A DNA stretch of 64,000 nucleotides. Origin: JAJEDW01 sp963555775. GTDB taxonomy: Bacteria; Acidobacteriota; Terriglobia; 20CM-2-55-15. The stretch covers positions 992,001-1,056,000 of the forward strand of contig CAUVWY020000010.1 in NCBI GenBank assembly GCA_963555775.3, given 5' to 3'. This document shows, piece after piece, positions 1 through 7,892 of this stretch (position 1 is the stretch's first letter; each line of letters begins with the position of its first letter). Under the pieces are notes generated by a model. It was given only the letters and a program-made list of their open reading frames with translations. It had not been told where the DNA came from and did no database searches. Position numbers and translations under genes: made by a program.

Positions 1-2
1 CG

Positions 3-1298
3 CTTCATGGGATCCCCGTGGTCATCAAGGACAATATCGAGACGGCCGATTCGATGCCCACAACCGCGGGCTCGCTGGCTCTTGAAAACTCGATTCCAAC
101 GCGGGACGCCCCTCTGGTGTCGCGGCTTAGAGACGCCGGCGCCGTCGTCCTTGCAAAGACGAATCTCAGCGAATGGGCCAACTTCAGGGGTGCGAATTCA
201 ACCAGTGGGTGGAGTGCGGTGGGAGGACAGTGCCGTAATCCCTACGCTCTCGATCGGAACCCCTGCGGGTCGAGTTCGGGATCGGCCGTCGCCGTATCGG
301 CCAATATGGCGCCCATCGCGGTCGGGACCGAGACCGATGGTTCGATCGTCTGTCCGTCGGCCAAGAACGGCATTGTCGGCATCAAACCCACCGTTGGACT
401 CGTCAGTCGCACGGGCGTGATTCCATTGGCCAGAAGTCAGGACACCGCGGGTCCGATGGCCCGTACGGTCCGCGACGCGGCTCTTCTGCTGGGAGTCATG
501 GCAGAACCGGACGATATGGATCCGGCCACCTTGTCCGATCGTGCTACATTTCCGACCGACTATACGCAATTTCTGGACGCCGACGGGCTTCGCGGCGCGC
601 GAATCGGGATTGTCCGGAACTTCAGTTTCGACGCACCGGTCTGGAGCCACTTCGAAGATTCACTCCAGGCGCTCCGCGACGCCGGAGCCGTGGTTATCGA
701 CCCGGTCGAGATTCCGAACCTGGCCCGGTTGAGCGGACCGGAATTCACGGTTCTGCTGTATGAGTTCAAAGACGGAATCGACCAATATCTCGGGGGGCTC
801 GACGATCGCGCACCCGTTCACAATCTGGAAGAATTGATCGCTTTCAACGAATCCAACGTCGAACGCGAGATGCCCTACTTCGGTCAGGAACGCTTCAGGG
901 CGGCTTTCTCGAGTGGCGGACTGACGGATCCCGCCTATCTGAATGCCATCGCCGCATGCCGGCGACTGTCGCGTTCCGAGGGAATCGATGCCGTTATGGA
1001 CCAATTCGGCCTCGACGCATTGGTTTCGCCCGAAGGGGGGTTGCCATGGTTGACCGACTACGAGCGGGGAGATCGGTACACGGGCAACAACTCGCAACCC
1101 GCCGCGGTCGCAGGATATCCCAACGTGACGGTGCCGATGGGCCTGCTCGACGGTCTCCCACTGGGCATTTCGTTCTTCGGACGGGCATGGAGCGAACCTG
1201 TCCTCATACGACTGGCTTTCGCATACGAAAAAGCGACGAACCGCCGCGAACGACCGCGGTTCCAGTCAACCGCCTCCCATACTGAAAGGGCATCATGA
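3..1298 (+). CDS. Amidase signature family protein, 5' end outside window
   Basis: The reading frame is open to the window edge. Residues LHGIP before the first usable start are the standard lead-in to the amidase-signature core, so the gene begins upstream. The Ser-cisSer-Lys triad is present: Lys in VIKDN, Ser in the GSSSGSA loop and the nucleophile Ser in TDGSIVCPS. The family hydrolyses or transfers amides (GatA, fatty-acid amide hydrolases, 6-aminohexanoate hydrolases). No GatB or GatC lies next to it, so a stand-alone amidase is more likely than GatA. The stop overlaps the yggT start by four bases (ATGA), suggesting translational coupling. The substrate is unknown. Confidence 0.88.
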   Translation, partial: LHGIPVVIKDNIETADSMPTTAGSLALENSIPTRDAPLVSRLRDAGAVVLAKTNLSEWANFRGANSTSGWSAVGGQCRNPYALDRNPCGSSSGSAVAVSANMAPIAVGTETDGSIVCPSAKNGIVGIKPTVGLVSRTGVIPLARSQDTAGPMARTVRDAALLLGVMAEPDDMDPATLSDRATFPTDYTQFLDADGLRGARIGIVRNFSFDAPVWSHFEDSLQALRDAGAVVIDPVEIPNLARLSGPEFTVLLYEFKDGIDQYLGGLDDRAPVHNLEELIAFNESNVEREMPYFGQERFRAAFSSGGLTDPAYLNAIAACRRLSRSEGIDAVMDQFGLDALVSPEGGLPWLTDYERGDRYTGNNSQPAAVAGYPNVTVPMGLLDGLPLGISFFGRAWSEPVLIRLAFAYEKATNRRERPRFQSTASHTERAS

Positions 1299-1531
1299 TT
1301 CTACTTAACCTCATCGATCTCTATTCGCTCGTCGTATTGGTTGCCGTTGTGCTATCGTGGATACAGCTTCCCCACGGCAATCCCATCGTCGGGATCGTCA
1401 ACACGCTGACCGAACCCCTGCTCGCTCCAATTCGCGGGCTGCTTCCCGCAATGGGGGGGCTCGATTTTTCACCTCTGATTCTGCTGTTCCTGTTGCAAAT
1501 CCTGAAGAGATTAGTGGCCGGGGCTCTCTGA
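1295..1531 (+). CDS. YggT family integral membrane protein
   Basis: A 78-residue protein with two hydrophobic segments (about residues 2-24 and 57-76) around a short polar loop containing TEPLLAPIRGLLP, the typical YggT-family signature (PF02325). Length fits the single-repeat form of the family. Family members are small inner-membrane proteins of poorly defined role, linked to osmotic tolerance and to division or shape in other bacteria. It overlaps the amidase stop by four bases and is probably co-transcribed. The true start is constrained by that overlap. Confidence 0.82.
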   Translation: MILLNLIDLYSLVVLVAVVLSWIQLPHGNPIVGIVNTLTEPLLAPIRGLLPAMGGLDFSPLILLFLLQILKRLVAGAL

Positions 1532-1571
1532 AGTTACCCCGCCGGCGCATGGACCGGCGCGTTCATCGTTG

Positions 1572-1651
1572 GGGTCGGGGCGGTAATCGTGCAGTCATAG
1601 ACTGCACCTACAGTGGGAGTGAGCGGGGCGCCCGAATCCCTCAATATTGAG
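1572..1651. repeat. Interspersed palindromic repeat, part on the 3'-exon side of the intron
   Basis: Contains a palindrome at 1589-1608 (GCAGTCATAGACTGC core) followed by CACCTACA, then the CTCAATATTGAG palindrome's arm ending at the intron boundary. The same order of blocks recurs in reverse complement at 21640-21780, where no intron is present. Together with 3614-3690 it forms one repeat copy split by the group II intron. Confidence 0.7.
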
Positions 1652-1730
1652 ATCGGGATAGGGGGGAGCCTCACGGCTCCACCCCTCCCACACCACCGTG
1701 CGTACGGGTCCGTACACGGCGGTTCGGCGG
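1652..1730 (-). ncRNA. Group II intron domains V and VI
   Basis: On the minus strand a hairpin at about 1722-1692 pairs CCGCCGTG with CACGGTGG. A TACGG/CCGTA upper stem and a two-base CG bulge follow, matching domain V. Next to it, GGGAGGGG pairs with CCCCCC..CCC around a GGAGCC-GTGA-GGCTCC tip, leaving an unpaired A in CCTATCCC as the expected branch-point A of domain VI. The intron ends three bases after this helix. Confidence 0.75.
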
Positions 1731-1736
1731 GGTGAG

Positions 1737-3116
1737 CTAGCGACCGCCGACCAAACGCGGAAGACCCAACGAGTCAAAGTACGCGTTGGGCAGCGCAAAG
1801 GAAAGCGCCGGTGAGTTGGCCAGACGCCACGGACCATGAGGACTCCCAGCGGTCCGAGCCGCCAGATCCGTCCCCACGCGCCGCCGACGGAGTTCGGCAA
1901 ACCGCACACGTCCGCGTTTCCACTGTGTCCAGTACACCGACCGCAGTCGGCGCCGGTACCAGCCTTCAAGCTTTTGAAGCGCCGAGGGCGTCTGGCAGTG
2001 TCCATAGTATCCTCGCCAGCCCCGCAGATACGAAGCCAGCTCGGCCACCATGGTCGTCATTGCCACGCGCCGCCTCCGGCGGGTCAGTTCCCGAATCCGG
2101 CTCTTGAAGCGGCGGATCGTTGTCGGCGCAATGCGCCGTCGCGGATTGGGGCCGCTCGTAAAGCTGAATCCCAGAAACTTCCGCTCCCGTGGCCGGGCCA
2201 CCGCGCTCTTCTGACTGTTGACTCGAAGCCTGAGCTTTCGGGTAATGAATCCGGTAATACTCGCCATCACCCGCTGGCCCGCCCGTTCGCTCCGGACGTA
2301 GATGTTACAGTCGTCCGCATAACGCACGAATCGGTGGCCCCGTCGCTCCAACTCCCGGTCCAGTTCATCGAGCACGATGTTGCTCAGCAACGGCGACAGG
2401 GGTCCGCCTTGCGGCGTTCCCTCGTCGACCGGACTCACCAAACTGTTTTCCATCACCCCGGCCGTCAAGAACGCCCGAATCAGCTTCAGCATTCTCTTAT
2501 CGGCGATGCGTTTTGCCAACGCCGCCATCAACCGGTCGTGGTGAACCCGATCGAAGAATTTCTCCAGATCCAGGTCGACCACCCAACCGTAGCCTTCCGC
2601 AATATACTCCTGTGCTTGGGCCACGGCCTGATGGGCCGAGTGCCCCGGGCGAAACCCGTGGCTGTGTAGGGAAAACGTCGGGTCCCACCTACTCTGCAAC
2701 ACCTGTAAGACCGCCTGCTGGATGAATCGATCCAGCGCCGTCGGAATGCCGAGCTTGCGCGTTCCGCCGTCCGGCTTCGGGATTTCCACCCGTTTCACCG
2801 GTTGCGGTCGGTAGGTCCCACCGAGCAACTGCTCCCCGATGTCTGGCCAGTGCGTCTTCAGGTAGACGGGTAACTCCTTGACCGTCATGCGATCAATCCC
2901 CGCACTCCCTTTGTTCGCCTGAACTTTTCGCAAGGCCCGCTCGCAGTTCTCCCGCTCGCAGACCTCTTCCATCAGTCGGTCGGTTCCAGCCGGGCCTTCG
3001 GTCCCGCCCTCCGCCATGAACGTTTCGGTCCCTTCTCCGGACCCCGCCAGAGCTTCACTCCGGCTCGGCCCGGGGAAGGCCAACTCCAGTTGGTTATTCC
3101 GCCGCCTGTCGCTCAT
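1737..3116 (-). CDS. ltrA: Group II intron reverse transcriptase/maturase
   Basis: A 459-residue protein encoded inside the intron. It has RT fingers/palm from about residue 65 to 300, with the catalytic YADD at 266-269, the LDLEKFFD block at 182-189 and GTPQGGPLSP at 233-242. A domain X/maturase region follows (about 330-400, including RGWRGYYGH) and a C-terminal tail with SPALSFALPNAYF, common in this maturase class. No C-terminal HNH endonuclease with paired cysteines is visible, so target cleavage probably relies on replication forks or single-stranded DNA. It is expected to splice its own intron RNA and copy it into target DNA. The frame is intact and may be active. Confidence 0.92.
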   Translation of the reverse strand: MSDRRRNNQLELAFPGPSRSEALAGSGEGTETFMAEGGTEGPAGTDRLMEEVCERENCERALRKVQANKGSAGIDRMTVKELPVYLKTHWPDIGEQLLGGTYRPQPVKRVEIPKPDGGTRKLGIPTALDRFIQQAVLQVLQSRWDPTFSLHSHGFRPGHSAHQAVAQAQEYIAEGYGWVVDLDLEKFFDRVHHDRLMAALAKRIADKRMLKLIRAFLTAGVMENSLVSPVDEGTPQGGPLSPLLSNIVLDELDRELERRGHRFVRYADDCNIYVRSERAGQRVMASITGFITRKLRLRVNSQKSAVARPRERKFLGFSFTSGPNPRRRIAPTTIRRFKSRIRELTRRRRRVAMTTMVAELASYLRGWRGYYGHCQTPSALQKLEGWYRRRLRSVYWTQWKRGRVRFAELRRRRVGTDLAARTAGSPHGPWRLANSPALSFALPNAYFDSLGLPRLVGGR

Positions 3117-3613
3117 GAGTCGCGCCGCCTCCAGCCGCTCCCTTTAACCTCTTTCGAGCACCGTTTGGGCCTTCCATCCGGACGTTCCCGGTTCGGCGAG
3201 TCCTACCGTTTCTCTCCTTTCGGACGAGTGCCTCAATCGAGTGAACCGACGGCTCCGAAGTACTATGCCCGCTGCTGACTTCTGCCTCCGATTTCAGAAG
3301 GAATCACTCCCTCCCCAGTCGTGTTCTCCACGACCGGAGGCAGATCTCCCGAGGTAAGCCCGACCGCCTTCCGCGCACAACCGCCGGATCTACATCCAGC
3401 GCCCTTGATGGATATGGGCTTCGCGATCCATGGCTCGCTCGCCCGGCGCCCTATGCCTCATTATCCGGTTCTTGTCCATCGGCTCGCGCGTTTGCTCCAC
3501 GCTTCCTTCAGACCCCGCCTCGCGACGACGCCCTTGCGCTTCGCTAACCCTTCACCTCCATCAGGTTGGGTAGAGGACTTTCACCTCCAAGCTGTCGAAC
3601 ATGCTCGGCACAC

Positions 3614-3690
3614 CATGTAGGTGCGGTCTGTGACCGCCCGAATCAAGTCCGAAAGGATCGTGCGGTCGTAGACCGCACCGACCGCCCAAA
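3614..3690. repeat. Interspersed palindromic repeat, part on the 5'-exon side of the intron
   Basis: Holds two short palindromes, GCGGTCTGTGACCGC (about 3621-3635) and TGCGGTCGTAGACCGCA (about 3661-3677), separated by CCCGAATCAAGTCCGAA. The same spacer and palindrome order occur without an intron at 21650-21700. It is the other half of the repeat that hosts the group II intron. Confidence 0.7.
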
Positions 3691-3775
3691 TCACGATCGT
3701 AAGGATACGCGTGGCGCTTGATCCGGCGTGAGGAACACGCCGCTACGCGCCCGGCGCGACGCACGCGCCGTTGGT

Positions 3776-4930
3776 CTAACGGCGAGGCGTCTCGCCCATC
3801 CACCGCATGACGATGCCTGGGCCGTCAGCGCTCCGCCTCCGATAGCCCAGAAAGTGAAACAGATCGATGAGAAACCCGCGCGCCACGGTCCATTCGACAA
3901 CCAATGCGTCGTCGAGTGTCGGGTGACGGCGGACTCCCGGCAAGTACCTGGCCAGACGGCCCATTCGAAGCCGTCTGGCAAGAGTCGACAGACTGAGCCA
4001 GATTCGTTTGACGTCGCGAACGATAAAAAAACCGTCGCTCCCTTGTTTCTGATAGAGCGGCATCAGGACACGTCCGCGATAACGGGAACGCACTTCACCG
4101 TTTCGATCCCGCGCGAGAAGTTCGCTCGATGCCACCTCCCGCATGTTCTCGAAACCGGGCTCCATCGCGAATCCGTCGTCCGGACTCACGCCGTGGCGAT
4201 AGCCGATCTCGACGATTCTGGGAACGCGATTCGCTTGCGTTCGGGCCGCAACCGCGACGGTCTCAGGTATCCGGGAACGATCGACGCATCCCGCCAGTAC
4301 CAGAGTCTTCCAGATTGCCAATTCATGCAGGTCCACCGACACCGGCGACAAGTGCTGGCCCGACTCGAATCCGACGGCCACATGGCCGATACGGCTTATG
4401 TAGTTCAGCAGTGTTCCGTCCAGATGTTCCTCGAGGCCGAGAACGAGCGCCCCCGGCAGACTCAAGGCGAGCTTGCGATTGCGAAGGGTATCGGAAAAAA
4501 CCGAAAACGACGCCCCCGGCGCGGAGGTCGTATGCATGTCCAGAAAATAGGCCGCCGTCGGATTGCTCGCCAGCGCCGACTCCACCTCCGACATGATCTG
4601 ATCCTGCTCAAGACTTTCAGCCGTCGCGTGCCCCGGAAGACCGGACCGGCAATCCTGGATCCTTTCGGGCCTCCAGATACGGTTCAGATCTTCATCGACG
4701 AAACGCCGATTTCGGCGCAACGCAGCGATGTTTCCCGCCAAAGCGAGCCACTCCCCACTGAAATTCGTCGGCGTTCGTTCAAGCGATTCGGAGACCCGGC
4801 GGCAGGCATGAATTCCCGCGGGTTCGTTCCCATGTATTCCGGCGACACACACCACGAGGGGGCCGGGTTCCCTTCCGCGGCGCCTCGCGATCACCCTTTG
4901 CAGCGGTACGAGCGTCTCGTCATCCGGCAT
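3776..4930 (-). CDS. Succinylglutamate desuccinylase/aspartoacylase family amidohydrolase
   Basis: A 384-residue M14-like zinc amidohydrolase of the AstE/ASPA family. The metal-binding GIHGNEPAG (about residues 31-39) supplies His and Glu. EDLNR-W carries the usual substrate-binding Asn-Arg, FLDMHTT provides the third zinc ligand, and GFESGQH is the family's conserved segment after the catalytic region. The C-terminal 130 residues are an extension beyond the catalytic core. It lies two bases downstream of the GCS2-CBS ligase gene on the same strand, so the two are almost certainly co-transcribed: a ligase that makes an amide bond and a hydrolase that can break one. The substrate is unknown; classic AstE function is unlikely because no other arginine-succinyl genes are present. 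Confidence 0.82.
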   Translation of the reverse strand: MPDDETLVPLQRVIARRRGREPGPLVVCVAGIHGNEPAGIHACRRVSESLERTPTNFSGEWLALAGNIAALRRNRRFVDEDLNRIWRPERIQDCRSGLPGHATAESLEQDQIMSEVESALASNPTAAYFLDMHTTSAPGASFSVFSDTLRNRKLALSLPGALVLGLEEHLDGTLLNYISRIGHVAVGFESGQHLSPVSVDLHELAIWKTLVLAGCVDRSRIPETVAVAARTQANRVPRIVEIGYRHGVSPDDGFAMEPGFENMREVASSELLARDRNGEVRSRYRGRVLMPLYQKQGSDGFFIVRDVKRIWLSLSTLARRLRMGRLARYLPGVRRHPTLDDALVVEWTVARGFLIDLFHFLGYRRRSADGPGIVMRWMGETPRR

Positions 4931-4932
4931 CC

Positions 4933-6849
4933 CTAGTCCGCGTCCTCCCGGTGCGCGTCGTCCTGCTCCAGTTCGGCCGCCATGATGTCCAGGAAATCCC
5001 GTTCCGTCACCATTCCCGCCAAGCGGCCGTGTTTGACAACGACGACGCAGTCGCTCTGTTGCGCGCGCATGAGCCGCACCGCATCGAGAATGGGCATTTC
5101 AGGTGCAACAGTCGTGGGCGACGGGTTCATCAGCGAACCCACGGTCGCCAGATCATCATCTCCGTCAACTCCGCGATTGAAATACCGGAGCACTTCAAGA
5201 TAGGAAACCAACCCGACCACCAACCCCTCGTCGCTCTCGACCGGCACGTGACGCATATGGTTCCAATCCATCAGGTTGGCCGCCATCTCGATCGGTTCGT
5301 CCGGGTGAATCGTCATGAGGTCGGTGCTCATGGCTTCTTCAACGCAAATGCCGTGGCTCTTCATGATTCGTCCTTCATCGATTGTCGCGGGATCCCATTC
5401 GTGCGCCCCGCCCGCATTCCATTGCCGGTTGGCGATTCCCGCCGTGAGCGCGGACAGGGCCCTTTCTCGTGGATACTCCTTGAGGTCTCCAAAAGATTTG
5501 AGCAACCACAGAGCGCCGTTACGCCGCCGAAGAACACGTTCTTCGAATACACCCAGATAACGATCGATATCCGAACTCGCGACTTGGGCGCGTTCCAACC
5601 CGTTTCGCGCAACCGGCAGCAGTACCTCAAGAATGAGATCGCGGGCGGTTATGGTTTGACCGTTGAACCATCGAAAGCCGGCGCCAAGCCCCATCTGGGC
5701 CGCCGACAGGAAATTGGCCTCCGCGTCTTCGAAGTCCATCATCGTTGTCACATCGGAGCAAATCTCGCGCATCCCCCGCATCAGTCCGAAAAAGAACGAT
5801 GCATTGGACACTTCATCCAGGACCGTGGGGCCAGCCGGCAATACTCGATTTTCGATCCGCAGGTGCGGCCGGCCATCGGTAATCCCGTAGCACGCGCGAT
5901 TCCAGCGATAGACGGTCCCATTGTGAATCTGGAGCGCACGGAGTTGCGGCACGGCGCCTCGCCGGAGAACCTCAAGGGCGTCCTCCTCGTCATCGGTACC
6001 GAGCAACACCCGGAAACGTGCGATGTCCTCGCGGAACAGATCGACGGCGGAACCTTTGAGCCAGCCCTCGCCGAACCGCACCCTCGGAGAACGCTGACGC
6101 AATGAGGATGTCGCGTGACGCGTGTCTATCGACTGTTGGAACAGCGGTACGCGGGTTTCCTGCCAGAGCCGCCTTCCGAACAGCATGGGCGAGTTCGCCG
6201 CAGCCGCCAGCAGGGGGGCTGAAACAGCCTGTGCGAAATTGTATGAGGAAACGAAATCATCGGGATCGACCTGGTAATGGATATGGAAACTCGTACAGCA
6301 CGACTCCAGCATCACGGAATCCTGACTGAGTATGAGTTCGTCGATCCCCTTCAGGCGAAACTCATAGTCTTCGCCTCGAAGTCGACCCATGGCGTCGTTA
6401 AGATCGAAATACCGGGTCATCGGCGTCATGTTATCCAGCGTGAGGTCCGACACTCGAAGGGTGGGAAGGATGCCGGTAAGGACGACACATGCATTCATGC
6501 GCTCCGCCGCAAGTCGCACCTGTTCCATTCGGCGGCACAGTTCCCGTTCCATCAGCGAGAGGCTGTCGGCCTGCAGCTTGCGGGGGTCGAGGTTGACTTC
6601 AAGGTTGAAGCGCCCCAGTTCGGGGGTGAAGGAGGAATCGAGATGTTCAAGCAGTTCAGGGGCGATCGGAAACGGCCGCCACGCACGATCGACGAGGAAC
6701 ATTTCCTGCTCGCAACCGATACGGTGACCGCCGGTCTCGATGTGGCCGGAGGCGAGCATTTTTTCGAGCGCGCGAACCTCGCCCAGCAGTTTCCTTTCGA
6801 ACGCTGCGAGGTCCGAGGATCCCAGCCGATGGACCTTAAAATCACCCAT
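4933..6849 (-). CDS. Glutamate-cysteine ligase family (GCS2-like) protein with C-terminal CBS pair
   Basis: The start is taken at 6849 (MGDFKVHRL). The longer frame to 6942 runs into a repeat element. This gives 638 residues. The N-terminal ~470 residues are GCS2/YbdK-like: GCEQEMFLVD, FNLEVNLDP and RIENRVLPAGPT are the glutamate/ATP-site blocks. Residues about 500-560 and 572-628 form two CBS motifs (MSTDLMTIHPDEPI, MNPSPTTVAPEMPI), which usually bind adenosine nucleotides. This implies nucleotide-gated ligase activity. It is paired with the AstE-like hydrolase downstream. The ligated acceptor may not be cysteine. The upstream region is occupied by the nested repeat, so the promoter may lie within or be replaced by it. 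Confidence 0.82.
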   Translation of the reverse strand: MGDFKVHRLGSSDLAAFERKLLGEVRALEKMLASGHIETGGHRIGCEQEMFLVDRAWRPFPIAPELLEHLDSSFTPELGRFNLEVNLDPRKLQADSLSLMERELCRRMEQVRLAAERMNACVVLTGILPTLRVSDLTLDNMTPMTRYFDLNDAMGRLRGEDYEFRLKGIDELILSQDSVMLESCCTSFHIHYQVDPDDFVSSYNFAQAVSAPLLAAAANSPMLFGRRLWQETRVPLFQQSIDTRHATSSLRQRSPRVRFGEGWLKGSAVDLFREDIARFRVLLGTDDEEDALEVLRRGAVPQLRALQIHNGTVYRWNRACYGITDGRPHLRIENRVLPAGPTVLDEVSNASFFFGLMRGMREICSDVTTMMDFEDAEANFLSAAQMGLGAGFRWFNGQTITARDLILEVLLPVARNGLERAQVASSDIDRYLGVFEERVLRRRNGALWLLKSFGDLKEYPRERALSALTAGIANRQWNAGGAHEWDPATIDEGRIMKSHGICVEEAMSTDLMTIHPDEPIEMAANLMDWNHMRHVPVESDEGLVVGLVSYLEVLRYFNRGVDGDDDLATVGSLMNPSPTTVAPEMPILDAVRLMRAQQSDCVVVVKHGRLAGMVTERDFLDIMAAELEQDDAHREDAD

Positions 6850-6855
6850 AATCAA

Positions 6856-7402
6856 CAGCCCGCGACAGGCCCCTCCAGGGATCGCGTTACGAGCGCCATT
6901 GGGCCGTATGCGAGGCGCCACGACGAAGTCGATGCCCCCCATCTATCGAGGAGGGGTAACGTGGCAGATGGCCCGATGCCGCCGTAACCCATAGCAGTCC
7001 GTGGAAGGACCCTCCGGGATCGCGTTACGAGCGCCATGGGGCCATAAGCGAGGCGCCACGACGAAGTCGATGTCCTCCATCGATCGAGGAGGGGCAACGT
7101 GGCAGATGGCCCGATGCCGCCGTAACCCGTAGGGCGCAGGGGGGTTCGGGTCACAGGCTTTGTCGTTCGTCGGTCACGATGTGAAACCATCGCTCCGCTC
7201 CTCTCTTCGCGCCTGAGACTCGAAGACCCCAGCGCGCGACCCTGAAGGGTCCTGCCACGGACTGCTGGGGCGCAGGGGGGTTCGGGTCACAGACTTTGTC
7301 GTTCGTCGGTCACGATGTGAAACCATCGCTCCGCTCCTCTCTTCGCGCCTGAGGCCCGAAGACCCCCGCGCGCGACCCTGAAGGGGCCTGTCGCGGGCTG
7401 CT
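6856..7402. repeat. Outer TIR-bounded repeat (MITE-like), interrupted by a related copy
   Basis: The left end (CAGCCCGCGACAGGCCCCT, from 6856) is the inverted complement of the right end (AGGGGCCTGTCGCGGGCTG, ending at 7400), with about 25 bp of near-perfect terminal inverted repeat. The two halves (6857-6992 and 7267-7402) are separated by the inner element at 6993-7266 but join to give the same internal sequence as that element. No open reading frame of its own is apparent. The left end stops about 7 bases before the GCS2-CBS start codon. Confidence 0.8.
6993..7266. repeat. Inner TIR-bounded repeat (MITE-like), about 274 bp, nested in the outer copy
   Basis: Begins AGCAGTCCGTGGAAGGACCC and ends with the near-complement GGGTCCTGCCACGGACTGCT. 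Its left half repeats 6857-6990 and its right half repeats 7272-7402, so two tandem-looking pairs arise from nesting. A third homologous copy lies at 51130-51405. No coding capacity is apparent. Confidence 0.8.
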
Positions 7403-7562
7403 AACTGTCAGTCGTCCCGATGACGCGTGGCACTGAAACGCCTTGGCGTGAACGATTCCGGAAACGGCATCCGCCACGGGTCGAGATTTGCCACTCGGTG
7501 GCTCTGGACAATAACATGGACCCAACCCGTCGATGCCCCGCACCCGAATATTTTATTACGTG

Positions 7563-7592
7563 TTGACGCACCGGTGAAGCGCGGGCTATGCT
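7563..7592 (+). promoter_or_regulatory. Sigma-70-type promoter for the SAM-II/thrC-like operon
   Basis: TTGACG (7563-7568) and TATGCT (7587-7592) are separated by 18 bases. Transcription would begin near 7599, just ahead of the first riboswitch stem at 7605. The position fits a leader RNA that contains both aptamers. No experimental support. Confidence 0.6.
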
Positions 7593-7604
7593 TTCAGGGA
7601 CTTG

Positions 7605-7655
7605 AACGTGGTGATTTAACCGAATTGCTCCACGTTAAAAATGTGCTAAACAGTC
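7605..7655 (+). ncRNA. SAM-II-like riboswitch aptamer, copy 1
   Basis: P1 pairs AACGTGG (7605-7611) with CCACGTT (7630-7636). The loop carries TGATTTAACCGAATTGC and is followed by TTAAAAATGTGCTAAA. This GTGATTT...TTGC...CCACGTTAAA...GTGCTAAA order is the SAM-II (metA motif) consensus, in which the 3' GCTAAA strand forms the pseudoknot around SAM. An intrinsic terminator follows at 7671. The match is from memory of the consensus; a covariance-model search would be decisive. Confidence 0.78.
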
Positions 7656-7670
7656 CGGGAATTTCAAACA

Positions 7671-7699
7671 CCCTGTGCCGTTTGGCGCGGGGTTTTTTT
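7671..7699 (+). terminator. Intrinsic terminator after riboswitch 1
   Basis: CCCTGTGCC pairs with GGCGCGGGG around a GTTT loop and is followed by seven T residues. Placed 15 bases after the aptamer, it would act as expression platform or attenuator. Confidence 0.82.
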
Positions 7700-7738
7700 G
7701 TTTGCGGAATCGGTTTGCGAAAAAAGAATACCAGGACA

Positions 7739-7788
7739 GGCGTGGCGATTTAAGGCAAATTGCTCCACGTTAAAGATGTGCTAAACAG
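7739..7788 (+). ncRNA. SAM-II-like riboswitch aptamer, copy 2
   Basis: A second aptamer with CGTGG/CCACG P1, loop CGATTTAAGGCAAATTGC and 3' strand TTAAAGATGTGCTAAA. Only a few bases differ from copy 1, and those in the P1-distal loop change while the pseudoknot-forming strands stay the same. It too is followed by a terminator (7811-7836). Confidence 0.78.
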
Positions 7789-7810
7789 CCCGGTGGTTTC
7801 CCGGAAAAAG

Positions 7811-7836
7811 CCCCGCGCTGACAGGCGCGGGGTTTT
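7811..7836 (+). terminator. Intrinsic terminator after riboswitch 2
   Basis: A perfect CCCCGCGC/GCGCGGGG stem with a six-base loop, then TTTTCGTTT. It lies 57 bases before the start of the thrC-like gene, so it would control read-through into the operon. Confidence 0.82.
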
Positions 7837-7892
7837 CGTTTAGGCCCCGCTTGGGATAGCTGGAGAACCATCGGATCCGAGGAGGAACCACA

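Larger units (their letters stand above)
1652..3613 (-). mobile_element. Group II intron (about 1.96 kb) with maturase ORF
   Basis: Boundaries come from three signals. The minus-strand 5' end reads GTGTGCCGAGCATG (3613 downward), a usual bacterial group II start. The 3' end reads CCTATCCCGAT (ending at 1652) after a domain V/VI pair. An uninterrupted copy of the flanking repeat at 21600-21720 reads CTACATG directly followed by CTCAATATTG, exactly the join predicted by splicing out 1652-3613. The maturase ORF occupies 1737-3116. The insertion lies just downstream of a short stem-loop in the exon. Confidence 0.88.

Noticed and set aside
1532..1651. tRNA or small RNA gene after yggT
   Set aside because: Structure is explained by palindromic repeat and the intron boundary; no cloverleaf or CCA end.
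3728..4936. Antisense ORF (402 codons) over the AstE-like gene
   Set aside because: Catalytic motifs are on the minus strand, and the composition matches a third-position GC shadow.
4951..6105. Antisense ORF (384 codons) over the GCS2-CBS gene
   Set aside because: Shadow of the minus-strand ligase; no recognisable domains.
6849..6942. N-terminal extension of the GCS2-CBS protein
   Set aside because: The extra 31 codons are translated repeat sequence, and the family start is at MGDFKVHRL.
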